Shown piece by piece: positions 31,226 through 43,900 of a stretch of 64,000 bases of DNA. A program made the translations under genes and the position numbers. This DNA is from Polytrichum commune (Eukaryota; Streptophyta; Polytrichopsida; Polytrichales; Polytrichaceae): positions 37,463,554 to 37,527,553 of the forward strand of contig OX485803.1 in NCBI GenBank assembly GCA_950295325.1, read 5' to 3'. How positions within the stretch are numbered: position 1 is the first letter of the stretch; each line of letters begins with the position of its first letter. The notes under the pieces are model-generated. The model saw only the letters and a list, made by a program, of their open reading frames with translations. It was not told the origin of the DNA and made no database searches.

Positions 31226-32661
31226 ACTGCAACAACTCTCTTGTGCAATTCTATATCTTAAGATGTAACATGCTTTTCCTCTTGTGTATTGTACTATAGC
31301 AGCATGAACCAAGAAATATTATAATGTTATTCCCTTTTGCACGCAATTTCACAGCTGGTTGCCAGGGGCTAGAGCAAATTGAGGTAAATTGAAGGCCCTT
31401 GACCACTTGAATTTTATGGACTCGGATGAATTCCAAGGGCCATCACAATTTCTTAGTCACAACCCTTGTCCAAGGTGTAATGTGCCCTTTATTGTGCGAG
31501 CATCAAATGGCCACCGAAGCCTTCCAAGGATCTTTCAACCCATCAATTTGGGCATTCATGATCTCCCACTTTCCCACTTCATGAAATGTGACCAGAATGG
31601 ATTTGGGTACTGGAACAAAATAAAATAACAAATGCATTGATTATTTCAAATGGTGTACGCCACATTACTTCTAAGCATCCATACTTTGAAATTAATGTGA
31701 ACCACAAAAATAATAAAACCAAAACCAGCTCTGATGCTCCTACAAAAAATGGTGAATCATGAAGTCAATCGGTGTAAAGAATCTTGTGTATGTGTGGATG
31801 TATTGTGTAGTCTTATGGTTTTCTATTATTAGATCATGCATCAAGTGAGGGTATAAAGTCCAACTTGACACCAAGATTTAAAATCTAGCTATTTGATGCG
31901 TGATGGCCCTGTGTCTTGCAATTTGTAGGCCTTTCATGATTGATCACATGTCCAAGAGCAGAAGGGTAATCAAAACTCGTCACATGTTTTTTCATCTATG
32001 GAGGCACAATATCACCCATAATTTTCAGATATGTCCATGAACTAATCAGTTATGCCTGATAGACAGCTCGAGTAGGTGGATGACTCACCGCTCCAAGTTA
32101 TAATGCTCAAATCTTGCTCACTTCTTGATCCGATGAAGTAATTGAAGAGCATTTGTTGTAAGTAAGCTCTCTATAGATCTTTCCAGCAAGTTATCATCCA
32201 TCAAATCCCGAGGAAGAATATGGGCTCAATAAAATCATCAGAGTTCAATAAGTGGCGTATTGTAGGTCTAGATACTAGACTTTTGAGTTTACAAGACTAC
32301 CTCCACTGATCAAACATAACTTGGTGATGTGCATTCTTTCAACTTTTCAAGATTCAATGCTTCGGGAAAAAAATTAAACAATGTGAAAGTCAACCCATAC
32401 TACCTAATGTGCAGCATTTTAATACTGTTTCAAGCGCCTCCCTAGGGGATGCTTGATAGAGGGTTCGATGCTTTCATAAGATTGATCACAAACCACACCA
32501 CAGCCCTGGTTTGGAATACAATGACCACATTTTGTTGAGACTTTCATTCCAAGTAGGTTAACAGAGTAATTCAGTTTGTGAGGAGCTTAGAATCCAAGTT
32601 TTGTTAAAATGACACAATTCTTGTCAAAGATACTCCTCCATCTTGAAAGTTCTAGCTGATA
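31226..32661. other. Spacer between two convergent genes, no gene recognised
   Basis: The beta-glucosidase ends to the left on the plus strand and the kinase ends to the right on the minus strand, so this region holds the 3' flanks of both. I saw no exon series and no repeated element. Confidence 0.45.
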
Positions 32662-35600
32662 TCAAAGGATAATGGTGCAAAGCTTGGTTTGATAAGGTAA
32701 CAGGTTCCGCTCACAAACTGATGAAAATCCAGCATATCCTCTTCCTTGGGGCTTGATTTGGAGGTCATCTTGCCAATTTTTGGGCCAAGGTGTTCTGTGA
32801 AAGAAAGGAGAGGAAGTGGTAGCTCTTGAAAAGGCTGGGCTTTGCTCTATTCTCTGTTCTACCAATGTGTACAAAGTCAATGGAAAGCCTTAATGTACAT
32901 TGTAGTCGCATGTATCTTTGTTTGTTGTAGAAGGATGGAACCCAACCTAAATTTTGTAGTAATGTGGATTGAGATTGAAAGAATGCAATTTGGCATCATG
33001 TCATGTTTTGGAATATGACAAATTGATGTTAAGATCTGCAGAAAAAAATTATATGTCAGAACCAGTGACAATAGTGAACCATGAACCTTGAAGACTTGTT
33101 TGGAAGCATAAACAACCTCGAGATGGGACCGTGACTCGTCAAAACCAATGCTTACTGCAATCAAAAATGTAGAAAATGCTTACAAAATCATGTGTGGTGG
33201 TATTGAATGAGGGGCTTGTATCACAAATCGATGCTCCGACAGTTTTTTGGCTGTGGGTCGATGTTCAGGGTTCATCCTTAAACATTGAATAATGAAATCT
33301 TGTGCATCTGTGCTCAAATGTTTAGGAATTGGTGGTAGCTCCCCTTTCATGACCTTGAAAAAAAATGCAAACTACACACACAAACAAACAAAACAATCAT
33401 ATTTAAGTTAAGTTATCTATGGTGTTCCATTTGTAAGGGGTCACCAAAATTTGATAACTTGTGATTTTCTCAACAAGACTTGTTGAGTAGATCCAATGAA
33501 CAAGGAAAAATAAGCAAACAACAAAACCTCAATAAAGTCTTGTGTGTTAGAACATGATAAGGTTAATGGGTCTAAGGTGGGAAATGTTGAAGTATGATGT
33601 AGGTATTGGATGGAAAGCTCACCCCGGGCAACCCACTCCACGGAGGTTTTCCTGTTGCCATTTCAAGCACTGTACAACCTAAACTCCAAATATCCACTGC
33701 TAGTCCATATGGACGCAATTTCCTTCCCGGATCAGGAATCATAACCTATCACACACCCAATATTGTTATAAAAGATACTTGAAATGTCATTACTGGTGTA
33801 GCCACTAAGAATCATCCACATTATAAATTATGTCCTTCATACCATCATTCAAACCTTGCAAATAAGTAGTTTCTTTGTATGTTACTAACCTCAGGTGCCA
33901 TGTAGTAAGGAGAACCCTTTACGGATGTGGCCAACGACTTGTTCATCTGAATACAAGACAAAATGGGTCATTGCAAGTATCACAAATATTTTACTCGTCA
34001 ATCACAAACCTCTAGATCCATATATCAACATGCATTTCACAGATGTTCAGTCATTAAATCAATGCTTACTACAAATAGGTTGCAATATCAATCTTTTGTT
34101 TCTATAGTTTATAGTTGCAAGATCTCAAAAGATAAAATGTGGGTTGAGTCCAGGTCGTGTGAATTATTAGCTACATGTTGAATTAGCACTGTAAAAAGAT
34201 ATTAATGTATGTAATGATATTGAACCAACATTACTTGTTGGCCACTTGCATTTTGAGATAGTTTAGTTATAGTGTATATATGTTTCTCTAATGACATTAA
34301 ACCTCTCACATACATATAAAAAAGTGAAAAAAGTTAAAAAAAAAAAAAAAAAAAAAACTCTTGTGGAAAAGATTTTTCAACATCCATATAATCAGCCGAA
34401 AATTGCACCTCACAGTTTGTGATATGCTCATCCTTATGTAATTTCCCCAAAGAAAAACCTTTAACTCTTCTAGTACTGTAAATTAGTGTCCAAATCAACT
34501 AAAGAAATAAATTCACATCATAACATGGGTGAAATCCCCCCTGGATTGGATAACCTACATAGGTGCTGCAAAGCCCTACCATGCCCTTCCTATCCTCAAA
34601 CTCCTATCAAGCATAACTATATCTATTCGAAAGGATTGAGAGAATTAGTGTTTCAAAATGCTTTTACAAATTCAGAATAGAGATTTCAAAACAATGAAAT
34701 GGATGCTTCGTATGTACAAGGACCAAAATGACAAGATTGTACCTCTTTTGCCAAGCCAAAATCTGCAAGCTTCACTTGTCCATTAGAGTCCACCAGAATG
34801 TTGGCACACTTGATGTCCCTGTGTATTGACCAAAACTACAATTTCAATAACTTTTGGTTCGTTTCCTCTTCCAAGTTGAGAAAGATACAATGTATTGCTC
34901 AATAGTCATTAAGCCACTTAAGCCACACCATCTGTTTGGACTACTACCATGAGTGCTTTAGACAATCCATAAGGGATAGCACTAGATATAAAAACATAGA
35001 AAGATATCTTAACCCCATTACCGATTCTTCAAAATATCAGTCTAAATCATATTATTAGTTTAGAAATTTAGTCAACACCACTAGATTCAAGTGTCGTCAA
35101 TATATTAAAATAGTCAACAAGCACCTATGATACATATAGGAGGTTCAAATGGAAGAGGAGTAACCTATGAACTGTGTTCTTCGCATGCAAATATTCCAGC
35201 CCTTTGAGAATTTGACGAGTGTATGTTCTGATCAATACTTCATCAAAGACTTGAAATCTCTTCATGATGGTTTGAAGTGATCCCATCTTCATAAGTTCCA
35301 AAAATATGCAAACGCATCCATTCTCCTGAAGGACCCCATCCACGTAAATGTATACATAAATACCAATTTGAAATTATCAAATATCTTGAGTTAGTATTGT
35401 GTCTTTAGGCACCCCTTCAACATTGATTATCAGCGTGAGAAAATATTTTAGCACCACTTAGACAGTGAATTTCTGCAACAATTCCAAGTTTCTCTTCAGG
35501 ATTGTATGATATGATCACCTTGAATGGTCAAATCTTCCAATTGTTTAATCAATTTGAATCGCAATGATTTCTCGATAACAAACTTCAACTCTGGTAGTCA

Positions 35601-38600
35601 ACCACCTTTAATGATTTAAAATGACGGTTCAAGAACATTTCATGGTGTCTCGGTGTCTCAAACCCTTCTCAACCCTCGAATAAGACCATAAAAAGAGAAA
35701 ATAAAAAAGAGAAGAACATGCTCAACATTTTAAGAAAACTCTGCCATGAGATCATTGTAGTTTATGGAGATATTTGGAAAAACGTCATTACCCTTGTAGT
35801 GCCATAGTATTGAACAATATTGGGATGTTTGAGCCTCGTTAAAACTTCCACCTCCTGCCATGCACCAAGTTATGCACATTTATTAGGACCTTCACCAATC
35901 TGTGGCATAAATTTTTGAAATAGTAATAATTGTATTCTTGCATAAATAGAATGTACACTTCTCCAACTCATCACAATGCCATCTTGTATGTATGAGTAAC
36001 ACACATAAGCTTGAAATATTAAAGGTCCAGAAATGATTGGAAACATGTTGACGAAAGGATCATAAACCAATATCCAACGTTTGTTCCAAGTGTTCAAGTT
36101 TTGTTTCATATATCATGTCCGCACTTTATCAACTCGTTCAACGACAAATCTACAATTGACAAATTCATAGTTGAATACCTGATGGATTTCAGGTGCAATA
36201 ATGTCACTGTCGCTCACTTTCACAGCAAAGAAACTGCCATCCTCCCTGCAGCACAAATACACACCTTGGTCATAAACATCTTGGAACCCCCTTGAAACTT
36301 ACATATTGTATGACTATCTTGCCCAAGCGTAATTCCATGTTGGTTAAAACCAATTGCAAGACTGACACGTGTCCAATTCCAACTAAGAATTTATTATTTT
36401 ATGTTGAAATAGATGAGAAACTACAGTACTGCTAAGCTCCATAGTTTTATTTGTGCATTAAGTGCATTAGAGAACTCGTATGCTAGCCCAAGGCCTTAAC
36501 CTGGATCCCATGGGAACTCCGAGTTTTTACCCCTAAGGCCGGAATAGCACTCGAATAGGTGACTTCCTGATACTTAATTTCTGGTGCACCCTACCACCTA
36601 TGATCCACCCCATCATAGAAGGGGTATCTTAGTGAACTAGATATTTTCAACCAACCATGTGAGAACCCAAGAACTTGTCATTAAGGGAGATAGGTGCAGG
36701 TTGGTTTGTCTACACCTGTTTAAGGTGTTCACTTTTGAAAAGAGACAATAATCTTTGAGAGCTCTCTAATTCTTGGGATGTCCTTTTTGGGATTACGTAT
36801 AGACTTAAACCAACTTGAAGGTGAAGCAACACCATAATACACACCGGTGGCAACATCAGAGTCATCTCTTCTTCCTCGTATGCTAGTAGTAAAATGAGGT
36901 GCGACACTTACAAATTCCAGCCCTCGTAAACGCACCCAAAGGAGCCTTGGCCAAGAAGTTGACCCTTAACCCATCTTTGAGGTGGCTTTGGCACCAGAGC
37001 TGCCTGCACTGGAGGAATTAGGCACCGGTCCATCATGATTGCAGATGTGGTCATGTCCATGCTCATGGAGGTGGTCCTTCTTGGAGACCCATGGTTGGAG
37101 GTCGACATTGTGGAAACATTAATCAAAGGTTGAGGTACGTTCAACCATATAGATTTCTCACAGAAAGGTAGTTGTGTCCATTGATTGTTGTTGTTCTTCC
37201 TATTAATGTCCTTGGAAATACCATCCTGCAATCTAGTTGTGACGTCTAGTACCCTTGGGTTTAGCCTCTGTGGACGAGGCGAGGATGGTGAACTCATAAC
37301 CCCTTGCAAAAGTGGGTACGTTTGTGGTGTGCAATTTGAAGGTGGGGTTAGGCTCCGCGTACGCCGAGGAGATGGTGATGGTGGGGGTGGCATGATGATT
37401 GGTGGAGGTGGGAGTTTGATTGGCTTGTTGTTCGTTTCTTGCAAAGGGCCGACAGGACGCTTTGTGAATAATTGTTTCCTTGGGCTCCTCTGTGGGCTCG
37501 AGGTTTGAGATAGATCAGCTGGGCTTGTTTTCCCGGTGCCGGTGTTTCCAGCGGAATCGGTGGCCATGCTAAACTGCGAAGTGGATGGCGACTCACTTTC
37601 ATCTGCAATGTCAACAACGTCAACCTCATAACTCGTGCGTTTCGATGTCATCCGAACTCCTGCAATAGCAATACACAATGGATTTTAGAATGGGAAAAGT
37701 CTTGTAAGAAGATCTTAATTTGCAGCGGTCACGCCAAGCAATTTTGGTGGCGTGTCTAATCCTAATTGGATTTGAGGAGACATATTAATTATCACCTGTC
37801 ATTACCTGTCATTGAAGACCCTGCCATGGCTTGACCAATACATCTAGTAATAGAAATGTGTAAACCTGCCTTCGGTTGTAGTAGGCATCCAATACCTACC
37901 TCGCTGTCCCCGTGGCTCGATCGGTTAGACGCCTACTATAACCCATGATAAGGTTCCGTGCATCCATTACCTAGTTCACAAGGTGATTGACAAAACATAC
38001 AGTTTACATGGAGCCGTGTAGGGAACCAATTATACGATTTCTACTGCCTTAGGTCCATGTAAATTGCTAGGTGAAACTTAAGTTAACTCACGCTCTTAAG
38101 AGGAAGCAAGGGGGTGGAGCTTTAGAAGATGAGGGGAAGGGAGTAAAGAGACACCATCTTTTGTTCTATGGTGCTTGCTCCCAAGACTCCTTTCCATAGC
38201 TCATGGTTGGGTGGTTTGTCTCACTACATTCTCCTAGAGAATTGCAGAATGTTGTAGAATTCGATCCGAATGAACAACTTTATTGGTTTAAAGGTCACCT
38301 ACATAAATCTCATGTACTTGAATTAGTTCAGACATTTGAAACATAGCCAGTGAACCCACAACTGAGTAGTAGCAACGGGAGTAACCTTGTCCTCGGTGAA
38401 CATGGATGAATCCAGGAGACCCTAAACCTCCAGTTGGGGAGCGTGAACCTGATTTAGACTGCATGAGAGCTAAGACAGATTGAGAAGCAGCTGGAGTCTT
38501 GTTTGCAAACAACATTGCAGATGTCATAGAATTAGCATGGACGGAAGACTGTTGCTGATGAACCCTCCTAGGTGAATTCATGGTGCTTTGGTCAGATGAT

Positions 38601-40062
38601 GATTCTGAGGATTCTGAAGAAGTGGACCATCCCTGATCAGATGGCACAGCCTGCTCTCGCATGTATGACCGGATTTTCTCTTCCTCTTTTTCATCTGCAC
38701 CCAACACCTATATATACCATCCACACGCCCACATTATCAGAGTGTGCACCATAGCACTCTTAAGCATGTGTATGGATGTTCTCTTTCTATTCTAGCTTCA
38801 AGAATAAATTCAAAACAATCAAGGTCCTTCACGACATGCATACAGAAGAAGTTGCAAAAAGGTCTACGATGTTGCCACCAGCGTGAATTATGATGATGCT
38901 TCATCTTCAACTTGGTCTATATGTAATCCCAAGACTAGCATCACAAAAATTAGAGGGCCCCTGAAGACTATTGCCTTGTCTCAAAGATGAACACCTTGAA
39001 CAGGCGCAAACAAGCCAACCTACACCTAACTTTCTCAAGGACAAGCCCCTAGGTGCCCACATCTTTGGTTGAAAGTATCCAATTCACCCAGATAGCCCCA
39101 CTATAATTGGGTGGACCATAGGTAATAAGGTGCACTGGACATCAAGTGATTGGAAGGTCACCCAACCAAGCACTATTCCAGCCTAAGGGAACTAAAGTTC
39201 AGAATTCCCATAGGATCCAGGTTAAGGCCTTGAGTTTACGCAAGGCTTGACATGCATGAATGTGAAGCATAGTCAAATGGCAAGCTCTCTCTGACCGACA
39301 CCTTATTAATTACCTATCTTTGGACAAAGTTTAAAGGCCATGTCATACAAAACTCTCACCAAGTGCATGCTCTCCAAGATGCTTATCTATGGAGAGCACC
39401 ACTATACCATTTAAAAATGCTTTAAACCACAAATTGGCGAGAAGAGAGTGGATGACAAGCTGCAATAGCAGTGAGACATCGACCTACTCAAGCCCCTTAT
39501 GGGGCATACCTGGTATGCTCATGACAAAAAGAAACCAAAGGTTATGGATAAAATATTCTATGCACGGATAGAAAAGCACAAGGGAGTTGCTGGAAGTGCT
39601 CTCCACTTGGACAAGTGACCGGTTACAAACAGATACATAGGTAAATCACAACAAACCCATAAATACTTCAAGAATGTGAGATTGTGTTGATGGAATCACC
39701 TTGAGTAACTTTGGACTGCACACCACAATCGCGTGACGAGGAGTCGCATTGGAGTATGGCCTTGGACTTGAATCTCCAGAGTTATCTTGCCCAAGAGTCA
39801 CATCATTGAGGAGCGGGTAACCTCGTTCTGATGAACCGGTTTGGTTATGACGGTGTCCTGTTTGTTGTTTGTGTTGCGGGAATGTGCATGTTGAAGAAGC
39901 TAAGGTTATGTCAACAGGAAGTGAGAACCCTGTAACATTATCATTGCCTTGACGACGATGGTCTGATTCAACATGTTGTTGTGTTGGTGAGGGTGGTGAT
40001 GATCCATGGCCATTTTTTGTTGCAACAAGCACTTTGTTCTTCAGGATATCAAACATTTTCAT
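32662..40062 (-). CDS. MAP kinase kinase kinase, MEKK type
   Basis: Exons with matching phases: 40062-39700, 38707-38386, 37659-36912, 36245-36179, 35854-35792, 35325-35165, 34818-34743, 33946-33890, 33745-33623, 33371-33184 and 32794-32662, about 766 aa from the first in-frame ATG. Its exon stays open upstream to an acceptor at 40100, so a further 5' exon is possible. Residues 1-455 are Ser/Pro-rich with a poly-Pro stretch near 311-328, as in plant MEKK/YODA-type kinases. The kinase domain shows [16 protein letters not shown] (K487), [14 protein letters not shown] (594-596), GSPYYMAPE and [12 protein letters not shown], all intact. Such enzymes phosphorylate MAP kinase kinases in cytosolic stress or developmental signalling. 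Odd points: only 14 residues separate K487 from the likely alphaC Glu, about seven fewer than in relatives, and the tenth exon reads into TAA if its terminal GTAAGC donor is not used (723 aa form). Confidence 0.85.
36487..36874 (+). mobile_element. 5S-rRNA-derived SINE-like retroposon, copy 1
   Basis: Near its start this 388-bp unit carries GGATCCCATGGGAACTCCG and later AGCACTCGAATAGGTGAC then TTCCTG, which line up with plant 5S rRNA from about position 28 to 100, including the internal promoter box (GATGGGTGACC in 5S). The 12-bp string CTCGTATGCTAG flanks it exactly (36475-36486 and 36875-36886), fitting a retroposition target duplication. It matches the unit at 38842-39248 throughout. It lies in the kinase intron 36246-36911, antisense to the gene. 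Cassandra TRIMs also carry 5S in their LTRs, but no LTR pair or TG...CA ends are seen. Confidence 0.75.
37745..37990. repeat. Dispersed repeat with a tRNA-like segment, copy 1
   Basis: Matches 40705-40950 in the same orientation (TTGTAGTAGGCA..., GACGCCT.CTA., TGCATCCATT.CCTA.TTCA). Inside, CCCCGTGGCTCGATCGGTTA followed by GACGCC resembles a tRNA 5' half with an A box, and GGTTCCGTGCATCC resembles a B box. It may be tRNA-derived, but the tRNA-like part is not at a clean end. It lies in the kinase intron 37660-38385. Confidence 0.5.
38165..38220. repeat. Short repeated block shared with 43336-43386
   Basis: Both places share TGCTTGCTC.CAAG.CTCCT.TCCATAGCTCATGGTTG.GTGGTT in the same direction, with a TCCATAGCTCATGG semi-palindrome. 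One copy is in a kinase intron and the other is 5' of the gene. The family is not identified. Confidence 0.5.
38842..39248 (-). mobile_element. 5S-rRNA-derived SINE-like retroposon, copy 2
   Basis: Read on the minus strand it repeats the 36487-36874 unit: CCTTAACCTGGATCC, GAATAGTGCTTGGTTGGGTG then ACC, and a shared 3' body ending GGTGGCAACATC. Its TTGGTTGGGTGACC is closer to the 5S promoter box than copy 1. A 9-bp string GACATGCAT (plus strand) lies at 38833-38841 and 39249-39257. It sits in the kinase intron 38708-39699, in the sense direction of the gene. Confidence 0.75.
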
Positions 40063-40704
40063 TCCGTCGAGGAACTTAATTTGCAGCACAGAATGATGTC
40101 TGCAAAGTATTATGGATCTCTAGACTTCCCAATCCAGTGATGGGCAGTTTTGCAACTCGAAGTCATCCCGACCCTCTCAAATAACCTGAAGAAACTCCCA
40201 AATTTGTAAGAATTCCAAGATGCTGGAACCGTTGAGGACTCAAGATAAGTCAACTTCTTGTACAAAACTTATGTATCCAGTCATCGTAAATCCACACACA
40301 GATGTTGGTACAACAATGTAAGTTTGAATAGCAGTCTCATATGTCGCAATGTAAATCTACATTATCCTCTTGAGGTTTTCAGAACAAGATTTTAAGAAAG
40401 CAAAATAATAATAAAATAACAAAAGAAGAAGAAGAAGAAGCAGAATGTGAACCAATCAGCACTTGCTTCAGTGTCTACTGTGTCAGCTTAAAACTCACAT
40501 GCCATAAGACTGCAAGTCGTTGAACAGATGTAGAGGATTGTCACAATGATGTTGTAGCGCAAAAAGTAGCTTCATGGTTCCTGTGTAAATGTGATGATGG
40601 GAACCAGTAAGTCAACCCTGAAATATATCTGAAACTGTTACACACATTGAACTGAAAAAGGAAAAAATCCCCTGTGTTCAGTCAAAATTAGTGGTTAGGC
40701 CAAG

Positions 40705-40950
40705 AGATTTTGTCGACATGTCCATTCCTGATTGGATATGAGGAGGCACACTATCACATGTAATTGATAACCTCGCCACGGCCTGACCACTACGTCCGGC
40801 AATAGGCACATATCGCCATGCCAGCAGTTGTAGTAGGCACCGGTATCTACCTTGCCACCGGCGAGGTAGTCCGGACGCCTCCTACAGCATGTGGAAGGGC
40901 TCTTGCATCCATTCCCTACTTCATAAAGAATACTGACAAGTACCACAACA
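40705..40950. repeat. Dispersed repeat with a tRNA-like segment, copy 2
   Basis: Homologous to 37745-37990. The tRNA-like part is more decayed here (GAGGTAGTCCGGACGCCTCC). It lies just upstream of the first identified kinase exon. Confidence 0.5.
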
Positions 40951-43900
40951 CATGCATTGAAATTTTGCAGAATCCATCACATGCAAACTTCACATGACAG
41001 AGGTTTGGAAGGGAGAAATATACTTACAACCCGTTGCAGCTTGGACTTGAACAACCATGACCCCTCAGGGAAGGAGGTTGTGAAGAATATCTTGATTCAG
41101 GACTGTGAGATGTATTGCAAGATGGCAGACAAATCACAAGGTCACTGAAAATTATTTATTTCCAATTTAAGCACCCGTCTGAGTCAAACTGGCGCTTCAT
41201 GCTCCATTTCATTATGCTGCATTCCGCTGCAACAATTCTACAGATGCATCAATTCTTAATAACACATCTCTCAAGTGATTCATAGCCAAAAAAACATAGC
41301 ACAACCTCAACCTGTACATAAATCCCTATGATCTGAATTTGTTGGTACAACAAACAACATCATGACCATGTACAAGTATGCCACGAAGAGATGACGCTGG
41401 CCAAGGCCCAACATGTACTTCAAGATGCTTCGACCATGAGCAATGTCCCTACTCGTATGTGAACCCAAGGCAGGTTCACTGAGCAAGCCAATGGACCAAA
41501 GGGGAAGGACATCGCGCTCATTGGAGACTTATTCAAGAAAACGCTAAGGTTAATCCAACCACAAAGAGGTGTAAAAAGAGACTTTTGCACGATCAAATCC
41601 AAACCTTTCTTTAAGGCAAGAAATCAGGAGTCCTCACCGTAGTTAATGGTCAGGATTCTAAGACATCAGGGGTCGGAGTAAATCTCAAGAGCTGATGCAG
41701 ATTAAATTGGTGTACGACCAATGGAATTTGGTGAACCGTTAGAAGACAGATTCAAACAATGTATATCTGATTCTAGGTCAGCAGATTAACAGTGAGCATC
41801 AAATCAAGTAACAACAAGTAGCATAGTTTGTGAAAAGGCTGTCAAGTTTGTCTTGACTAAACTGGAATTGCACAGGACTAGTGCCACAGGTTTAATAGTG
41901 CATTGCCTACGGATGCCATAAATTTGGCTTTTGAGAGGAGGTAATGTAAAATTCTGAAATCAGACGCAGGGCCAGAGATTAAAAGTCTTCTCTTTTCATA
42001 TGAAATTAAATGTAATGCACCTCGACAAAGTATTGAAAATACTTTTTCTCTTGACCTCTGTTTCAAAATTCATTAAACTATATATTCAATAATATCTTTG
42101 AGAGACCACACGGAGTTTATTAACTCTGGGAGCACAAACTAGTTGCATAGTCAGACGTCTGAGAGATTCTTCAAGTGTCCACTTTCTGGCTAAAGCTTGA
42201 CCTTAATCACCCGCCTCAGAAAGTCGGTAGCTGGTTTGCCCCATTGGCATGCAACGTTTTGGACTGTAGAAAGAGTTTTGTGGGTCCCCTAGATTCACTA
42301 TTACTAGTGCCCCTCTCCCCTGCCAAACAGATTTACCAAAAAGAATAAAAGGAAGGGAAAAAAACAAAATAAAAAAAACACAAAGAGTTCCACATCAGGG
42401 CAGAAGTAAAGTATTTCCTGGCCACATGGCTCAAGTGCAGACTTGTTTTACTAGTGCAAAGGATACGTCCTCTTGAAGAAGGTTGCTCCTTTCATTATGC
42501 ACACACCGCCTTGCATAACCAAGCCTCTAAATGTTGCGATGACTAGCTTACTCCTAAGTCATTGTCCATAATCGCTACGGGCAACTATCCACATGACGGT
42601 TCAAGTTCACCAACAAGTTACATTGATATTCTGTCCACTTCTAATGCCCCGTTTTTAAACACCCCATCATCTCACATTGGGACCCCCCAAATTCCAGCAC
42701 ACCAGAATGTGTACAAAATTTTTACTACAAACAGGGTACAAGTTCTACATGGCTTGTGCGTTTCACAACATTTTGCACAAGGCAAAATTTATCATGTTAT
42801 AATATCACTTTGGACTCCAAACGTGGATTCCACATCTTCTATTCCTCTTTCCACTTTCCACAATTGGAAGGTTTCGGGGAAACTAGGTAGAATCCAGCAC
42901 CAAAATAATTTCTTCACATCGTTGCAAACAGAGTCAGATATGAAAGATAGCTCATCGAAGTGGAGAGCATCTCACATGTGTTTTTTCTGTCCACGCAGAG
43001 AGTATTTTATCCACAATTTCCGGTTTAGGTCCATGAGCAGACCACTTATGTCCCATAAACAGCTCGAGATATGGATGTCTCGTTGCTATCACAATTCGTC
43101 ATCTAATTTACTCTCCCCGCCGGTTATTTAATCCATGTTTCCCAGGTGCGTTTGTTTTCGAAATGTGCAAAGCCTCCATGTGAATTGGGTTGAGTCAAAA
43201 TATCTAGAGATTGTCTCATGTGAATGGGGCAGAGGAACTTCAAATTTGGAATTAACATTTGAGAGAACGAGTTGTAGAAAGAGAAGAGGAATGATGGAAG
43301 CAAGAAGTATCAACTTCTTCTTCTTCTTCATCATCATGATGCTTGCTCTCAAGCTCCTCTCCATAGCTCATGGTTGAGTGGTTCGTGCCACAAAATACTT
43401 AAGAATGTGATCGTCCTTATAATCTACTATATTACATTTTTAAAAGGGTGAACGGCGAAGGTCTTGGGAGTCTTGGGAATTTAGGACTTACCTTTCACAG
43501 CCTTAGCCCTGCCTGCCTTTTCATCGCATGGAGTCGAGAGCGTCAATCTTGATCATCGCCCAACCATTGCCATTGTGCTTTCCTCCTCCCACACACACAC
43601 AATGGCAACCTTGCTGCTCTGTACACACACAAAAAAGGGCCTTGTTGAGAATGATCAATCTCTTCTATCCCTGACTTGCAACCTAAGACTCCAAAGACTG
43701 AAGAGCAATATTCACCGAAAATGGACATCAATTTCAGTATATAAGAACACTTATATACACATCATCTGTGCACCGACACGATCCTAATTTAAATTCAGGC
43801 TGCAAGAAGCTAAGAAAACAATGAGCTCCGAAGAGAAATGAGAGCGGAGACCGACAGAAAGACACCCAGAAAAATTCACCAACCTTGTGAAGAAATGAAC

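Noticed and set aside
31389..31628. 79-codon frame with CPRC motif between the two convergent genes
   Set aside because: Single short frame with an alternative start, no domain and no neighbouring exon in phase.
33164..33180. A 29-nt intron joining kinase exon 10 to the frame beginning near 33154
   Set aside because: Too short for a plant intron; the matching GTAAGCATT strings look like coincidence. The acceptor at 32795 fits far better.
36475..36886. Reading the 5S-like unit as a real 5S rRNA gene
   Set aside because: Only about positions 28-100 are recognisable, with several changes in the promoter box, and the unit is dispersed rather than tandem.
37185..37508. Plus-strand frame rich in Gly across the kinase Ser/Pro-rich exon
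   Set aside because: It is the antisense shadow of the proline-rich coding sequence.
42562..43131. 189-codon plus-strand open frame upstream of the kinase gene
   Set aside because: It starts at TTG, shows no domain, no splice-site support and no codon pattern I can trust. Its unusual length is noted but not enough for a gene call.
43128..43364. Minus-strand frame with a hydrophobic start (LLASIIPLLFLQLVLS)
   Set aside because: It overlaps a TTCTTC microsatellite and the short repeated block shared with 38165-38220. The apparent signal peptide comes from low-complexity sequence.
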